A DNA stretch of 7,742 nt from SOKG01 sp964502665 (GTDB lineage: Bacteria; Chloroflexota; Dehalococcoidia; SZUA-161). Made by a program: the position numbers and the translations under genes. The notes beneath the pieces are model-generated. The model was not told where the DNA came from. It worked only from the letters and a program-made list of their open reading frames with translations, and ran no database searches. The stretch lies in contig CAZCXP010000120.1 in assembly GCA_964502665.1 (NCBI GenBank), positions 1-7,742 of the forward strand. Direction: 5' to 3'. Shown one piece after another: positions 5,544 through 7,742 of the stretch (positions are counted from its first letter, which is position 1; each line of letters starts with the position of its first letter).

Positions 5544-6438
5544 AGATAAGCTTCTTCCTGCGCAGCATAGGCAGCGGGTCGGTCAGGTGTTTACTCAGAA
5601 GAAGCTCCTTGGCCGAGAAGCCCAGAGCGAGCCCCATAAGCTGAGTGAAGTAGAGGACAGGCAACTCAGTTTTCTGCCCAAACTTTGCCGTCATATCCTT
5701 CTGGTACATGTCGAGGTTGGCGTGGCACATGGGGCAGGAGACGGCGATACAATCAGCGCCGCTTCGTTGTGCCAGCGTGAGAAGGCGATGGGACAGCTTG
5801 AGGACGACGTCGAGGCGGGCGAAGGCCACGCCAGCGCCACAGCAGGCCGTTTTCAGCCCCCAGTCGATAGCATCAGCGCCGAGCCTTTCCATAAGGCGAT
5901 CCATGGTTTGCGGGTTCTCCGCATCGTCAAAACCGACCACCTCAGGGGGGCGGACCAAAAGGCAGCCGTAGTAGCAAGCTACCTTCAGCCCGCTGAGAGG
6001 CTTTACGATGGGAAGGGAGATGTTCTCATCCGCCAACACCTGGAGCATTGGCTTGACGGTGACGGCGGTGCTCAGTTCCTTGCCGATGACGCGGCTGACA
6101 AGGTCCAGGGTATCCCTATTCTCGAGTTCATGAAGGGCGAATTTCAGTCGGGAATAGCACATGGCGCAGGGAACAGCCAGAGGAAGAGCCTTCTCCTCAG
6201 CTTGCTTCAGGGTGTGGGCGGGAAGCGCCAGGCTCAGCAGGTGGTCTGTGGAGTGCGCTGCTGAGGCACCGCAGCAGACCCAGTCTTCCAGTTCATGCAG
6301 ATCGATACCAAGCTTCTGGCATACCAGCCGCGCAGACACATCGTACTCTGCCGCTGTGGCGTGTAATGAACACCCTGGGTAATAAGAATAGACCTGGTTC
6401 ACGACAGACTTGCCGACATTGGATTCTGATTGTGCCAA
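5542..6438 (-). CDS. hdrB: HdrB: non-cubane [4Fe-4S] catalytic subunit
   Basis: A 298-residue CCG-domain protein, the disulfide-reducing subunit of the HdrABC complex. Family members hold two non-cubane [4Fe-4S] clusters that cleave CoM-S-S-CoB in methanogens; in bacteria DsrC-type trisulfides are proposed as substrates. Both CCG motifs are intact: C23, C55-C56-G, C91-x2-C94 in the first half, and C159 (with C155 nearby), C199-C200-G, C235-x2-C238 in the second. There is no membrane anchor. The start is taken as TTG at 6438, 2 nt after the hdrC stop, with a purine tract GAGAGGAAA further upstream than ideal. GTG at 6402, immediately before the conserved YYPGCS region, is a reasonable alternative and would shorten the protein by 12 residues. 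The stop lies within the hdrA ribosome-binding site. The disulfide substrate cannot be told from the sequence. Confidence 0.95.
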   Translation of the reverse strand: MAQSESNVGKSVVNQVYSYYPGCSLHATAAEYDVSARLVCQKLGIDLHELEDWVCCGASAAHSTDHLLSLALPAHTLKQAEEKALPLAVPCAMCYSRLKFALHELENRDTLDLVSRVIGKELSTAVTVKPMLQVLADENISLPIVKPLSGLKVACYYGCLLVRPPEVVGFDDAENPQTMDRLMERLGADAIDWGLKTACCGAGVAFARLDVVLKLSHRLLTLAQRSGADCIAVSCPMCHANLDMYQKDMTAKFGQKTELPVLYFTQLMGLALGFSAKELLLSKHLTDPLPMLRRKKLI

Positions 6439-6440
6439 CG

Positions 6441-7013
6441 CTAGCTCGGTTTCCTCTCTAGCTCCTTGACCCGTGTGGCGATCTGCTTGACCGCTGACGC
6501 TCCCTTCATTGTCTGGGGCATGAGCTTCAGCTTCCCCCTGGCAAGCAGTGCTGGTAGACGCTTAATGTTGTTGAAGAAATGCATGCTGAGTAGATTATAG
6601 GTGATTGCCAACCCGACCTCGTGAAGGCGACCGAAGAGGCGTACCTGCCGGAGGAAGGCGCTGTGGAACACCGCTATCTCCCTTTGCGCCGGCGGCCTGC
6701 CCTCAGCCTGGGAGAACAGCCGCAGGGACTCCATCACCTTGGCGATGTCAATCTCTCGGGGGCATCTCAAAGAGCAAGTCTGGCAACTCACGCAAAGCCA
6801 GATTGCCGAGCTATCCAGTATTTCATCCTTGAGGCCGAGCTGGATCCCCCGCATGACCTGCCGCGGGGTAAGGTCCATGGCGTAGGCGGTGGGACAGCCC
6901 GCGGTGCACTTCCCGCACTGGTAACAGGAAGCAATGTTTTCCCCGGTGTGACTTTGAACAAAAAAAAGAAAGTCGTTGGCAGGCTCAAGGACTATGGTAC
7001 TCTGCTCAGACAT
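6441..7013 (-). CDS. hdrC: HdrC: ferredoxin-like heterodisulfide reductase subunit C
   Basis: A 190-residue soluble subunit that carries electrons from HdrA to HdrB. Two classical [4Fe-4S] motifs are seen: C30-x2-C33-x2-C36-x3-C40P and C74-x2-C77-x2-C80-x3-C84P. The linker LTPRQVMRGIQLGLKDEIL (48-66) is typical of HdrC, as is the helical C-terminal region with VFHSAFLRQVRLFGRLHEVG (115-134). No transmembrane helices are evident, so this is the HdrC of the soluble HdrABC rather than a membrane HdrE-linked form. The ATG at 7013 has a poor Shine-Dalgarno, with a GTAGGG about 11 nt upstream, but a good candidate promoter sits 25-53 nt upstream. It is the first gene of the Hdr-Flx array; its TAG stop is 2 nt from the hdrB start. 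Confidence 0.94.
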   Translation of the reverse strand: MSEQSTIVLEPANDFLFFVQSHTGENIASCYQCGKCTAGCPTAYAMDLTPRQVMRGIQLGLKDEILDSSAIWLCVSCQTCSLRCPREIDIAKVMESLRLFSQAEGRPPAQREIAVFHSAFLRQVRLFGRLHEVGLAITYNLLSMHFFNNIKRLPALLARGKLKLMPQTMKGASAVKQIATRVKELERKPS

Positions 7014-7037
7014 TCTTGTGACGACCCTACTGGTTTT

Positions 7038-7066
7038 AGTATAAACGAAATCAGTCGAACACGCAA
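7038..7066 (-). promoter_or_regulatory. Candidate sigma70-type promoter of the hdr-flx operon
   Basis: On the minus strand, TTGCGT (7061-7066) and TATACT (7038-7043) are separated by exactly 17 bp. The -10 matches consensus at 5 of 6 positions and the -35 at 3 of 6. It lies wholly in the 64-bp gap between the HIT gene and hdrC and would give a leader of about 18 nt. It suggests the operon can start here independently of the HIT gene. This is a sequence match only. Confidence 0.5.
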
Positions 7067-7077
7067 AGGTTGCCTTT

Positions 7078-7578
7078 TCAATGCTGAGGAGTAGCCTTGC
7101 TTCCGGCTATCTTCTCTTTCAATTCGGCGTAGGTTGCGTCCAAAGCCTGTGGTATCACCCTGACATCGGATACCACCGTCATGAAATTGATGTCGCCACT
7201 CCAACGGGGGACGACATGGGTATGGACGTGATCTTCGATTCCAGCCCCAGCCACCCTGCCCAGGTTTATGCCGATATTGAACCCGTCGGGGCGGTATGCC
7301 TCGGTTAGCGTTTTACAGCTCCTTCTCACCAGGTCGAAGTGCTCAAGCAGTTCCTCGTTGGTTAGCTCACCCAGGTCCGCAAGGTGCCTGTATGGTGCTA
7401 CCATCAGGTGGCCGGGGGTATAGGGATAGGCGTTTAACATAACGAAGTTCCTATCTCCTCTGAAAAGAATGTAGTTCCCTCTGTCCTGTTTCGCCTTCGG
7501 CTTTTGGCAGAAGATGCACCCCTTACCCCCCTCCTGGCGAATGTACTCGATTCTCCAAGGTGCCCATATTTTCTTCAT
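7078..7578 (-). CDS. HIT-family nucleotide phosphorylase/hydrolase
   Basis: A 166-residue histidine-triad protein acting on dinucleoside polyphosphates or nucleotide-phosphoramidate-type substrates in the cytoplasm. Seen: the N-terminal WAPWRIEYI (5-13) shared by Ap4A-phosphorylase-like HIT proteins; a zinc-type C21-x2-C24; LNAYPYTPGHLMVAP (48-62); NLGRVAGAG (105-113); and the catalytic triad H117-V-H119-T-H121-VVPRW. The length is normal for this subgroup. The ATG at 7578 is preceded by AAGGA (7586-7590) at 7 nt. It is co-directional with hdrC and 64 bp upstream of it, with no terminator between, so read-through is possible, but a separate promoter ahead of hdrC suggests it need not be part of the same operon. 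The exact substrate is not determined by sequence. No functional link to the redox genes is evident. Confidence 0.9.
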   Translation of the reverse strand: MKKIWAPWRIEYIRQEGGKGCIFCQKPKAKQDRGNYILFRGDRNFVMLNAYPYTPGHLMVAPYRHLADLGELTNEELLEHFDLVRRSCKTLTEAYRPDGFNIGINLGRVAGAGIEDHVHTHVVPRWSGDINFMTVVSDVRVIPQALDATYAELKEKIAGSKATPQH

Positions 7579-7585
7579 TTGGTAT

Positions 7586-7590
7586 TCCTT
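7586..7590 (-). promoter_or_regulatory. Shine-Dalgarno of the HIT gene
   Basis: AAGGA on the minus strand, 7 nt before the ATG at 7578. It fixes the start, which also matches the family N-terminus. Confidence 0.65.
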
Positions 7591-7623
7591 TCACCAGAGA
7601 CCATCAGTATTGACGCTGTGAGC

Positions 7624-7652
7624 ATTTTACCAGAAGAGCAGGCTTTTTTCGA
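7624..7652 (-). promoter_or_regulatory. Possible promoter of the HIT gene
   Basis: TCGAAA (7647-7652) and TAAAAT (7624-7629) on the minus strand, 17 bp apart; 4 of 6 and 5 of 6 matches to sigma70 consensus. It would give a leader of roughly 40 nt. It is a plausible match in a short non-coding stretch, not proof. Confidence 0.3.
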
Positions 7653-7686
7653 GTTGGAGCTAGTCCGCGAGTGCAAATCCCCCCTT

Positions 7687-7706
7687 CCCCCCTTTACAAA
7701 GGGGGG
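7687..7706. repeat. GC-rich perfect inverted repeat
   Basis: Arms CCCCCCTTT and AAAGGGGGG around AC, a 9-bp perfect palindrome. This CCCCCTTTACAAAGGGGG type of element is a common dispersed intergenic repeat in many bacterial genomes. Folded in RNA it makes a very stable hairpin. No T-tract follows on the minus strand, and on the plus strand only TTAAGG, so a terminator role is uncertain. It lies upstream of the HIT gene. Confidence 0.75.
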
Positions 7707-7714
7707 TTAAGGTG

Positions 7715-7737
7715 CCGGCTTTGCAAACGGGGTTAAG
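7715..7737. repeat. Degenerate second copy of the GC-rich repeat
   Basis: CCGGCTTTGCAAACGGGG followed by TTAAG repeats the pattern CTTT(A/G)CAAA...GGGGTTAAG of 7687-7711 at a 27-bp period, with several substitutions. It suggests a small tandem array that may continue beyond the window edge. Confidence 0.5.
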
Positions 7738-7742
7738 TTGCC

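Noticed and set aside
4226..5545. Long plus-strand open frame (439 codons) opposite hdrA
   Set aside because: It lies entirely antisense to hdrA, which has intact cofactor motifs and a strong ribosome-binding site. The predicted protein has no recognisable domain. Long antisense frames are expected in GC-rich coding DNA.
5383..6264. Plus-strand open frame (293 codons) opposite hdrB and the start of hdrA
   Set aside because: Antisense to HdrB with both CCG motifs intact; no domain or ribosome-binding site supports it.

Overview
The window carries one block of eight genes, all on the minus strand, so they read from the right end of the window to the left. In transcription order they are: a HIT-family nucleotide-binding protein, hdrC, hdrB, hdrA, flxD (mvhD-like), flxC, flxB and flxA. 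Seven of the eight form a complete heterodisulfide-reductase/flavin-oxidoreductase (HdrABC-FlxABCD) electron-transfer module. This points to a strict anaerobe. The GC-rich genome, the TGGATTCCCGC-type palindromic repeat and the CCCCCTTTACAAAGGGGG-type repeat would fit an anaerobic Dehalococcoidia-like Chloroflexota or a Desulfobacterota-type sulfate reducer or syntroph. The assignment is an inference and cannot be fixed from this window alone.

Layout, right to left. 7579-7742 is non-coding, with a strong GC-rich palindrome, a degenerate second copy of it, and a candidate promoter. 7078-7578 is the HIT protein. 7014-7077 is a short gap with a good sigma70-like promoter (TTGCGT, 17 bp, TATACT) just ahead of hdrC. 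hdrC, hdrB, hdrA, flxD and flxC (7013 to 2276) are packed with gaps of at most 8 nt or small overlaps, which suggests one translationally coupled transcript. The array is broken only between flxC and flxB (about 1871-2275). That gap holds a REP-like double palindrome and a perfect 218-bp tandem duplication covering the 5' end of flxB plus its leader. flxB and flxA (1870 to 37) then finish the array and overlap each other by 20 nt.

How the genes work together, by family knowledge: FlxA is the FAD/NAD(P)H-binding entry module with a [2Fe-2S] cluster. FlxB and FlxC are iron-sulfur wiring subunits. FlxD (MvhD-type, [2Fe-2S]) docks the Flx module onto HdrA. HdrA carries the FAD that is the presumed flavin-based electron-bifurcation site plus several [4Fe-4S] clusters. 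HdrC relays electrons to HdrB, whose two CCG motifs hold the non-cubane clusters that reduce a disulfide such as DsrC-trisulfide or a heterodisulfide. The predicted net role is to couple NAD(P)H, ferredoxin and a thiol/disulfide couple in the cytoplasm. No hydrogenase, formate dehydrogenase, alcohol dehydrogenase or dsrC lies in this window, so the physiological donor and the disulfide partner cannot be read here.

The most notable non-routine signal is the exact 218-bp tandem duplication. One breakpoint lies inside the REP-like hairpin and the other inside flxB codon space. It leaves a complete flxB plus a truncated, chimeric flxB 5' copy whose stop codon overlaps a possible flxB GTG start. 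It is either a very recent rearrangement or an assembly artefact.
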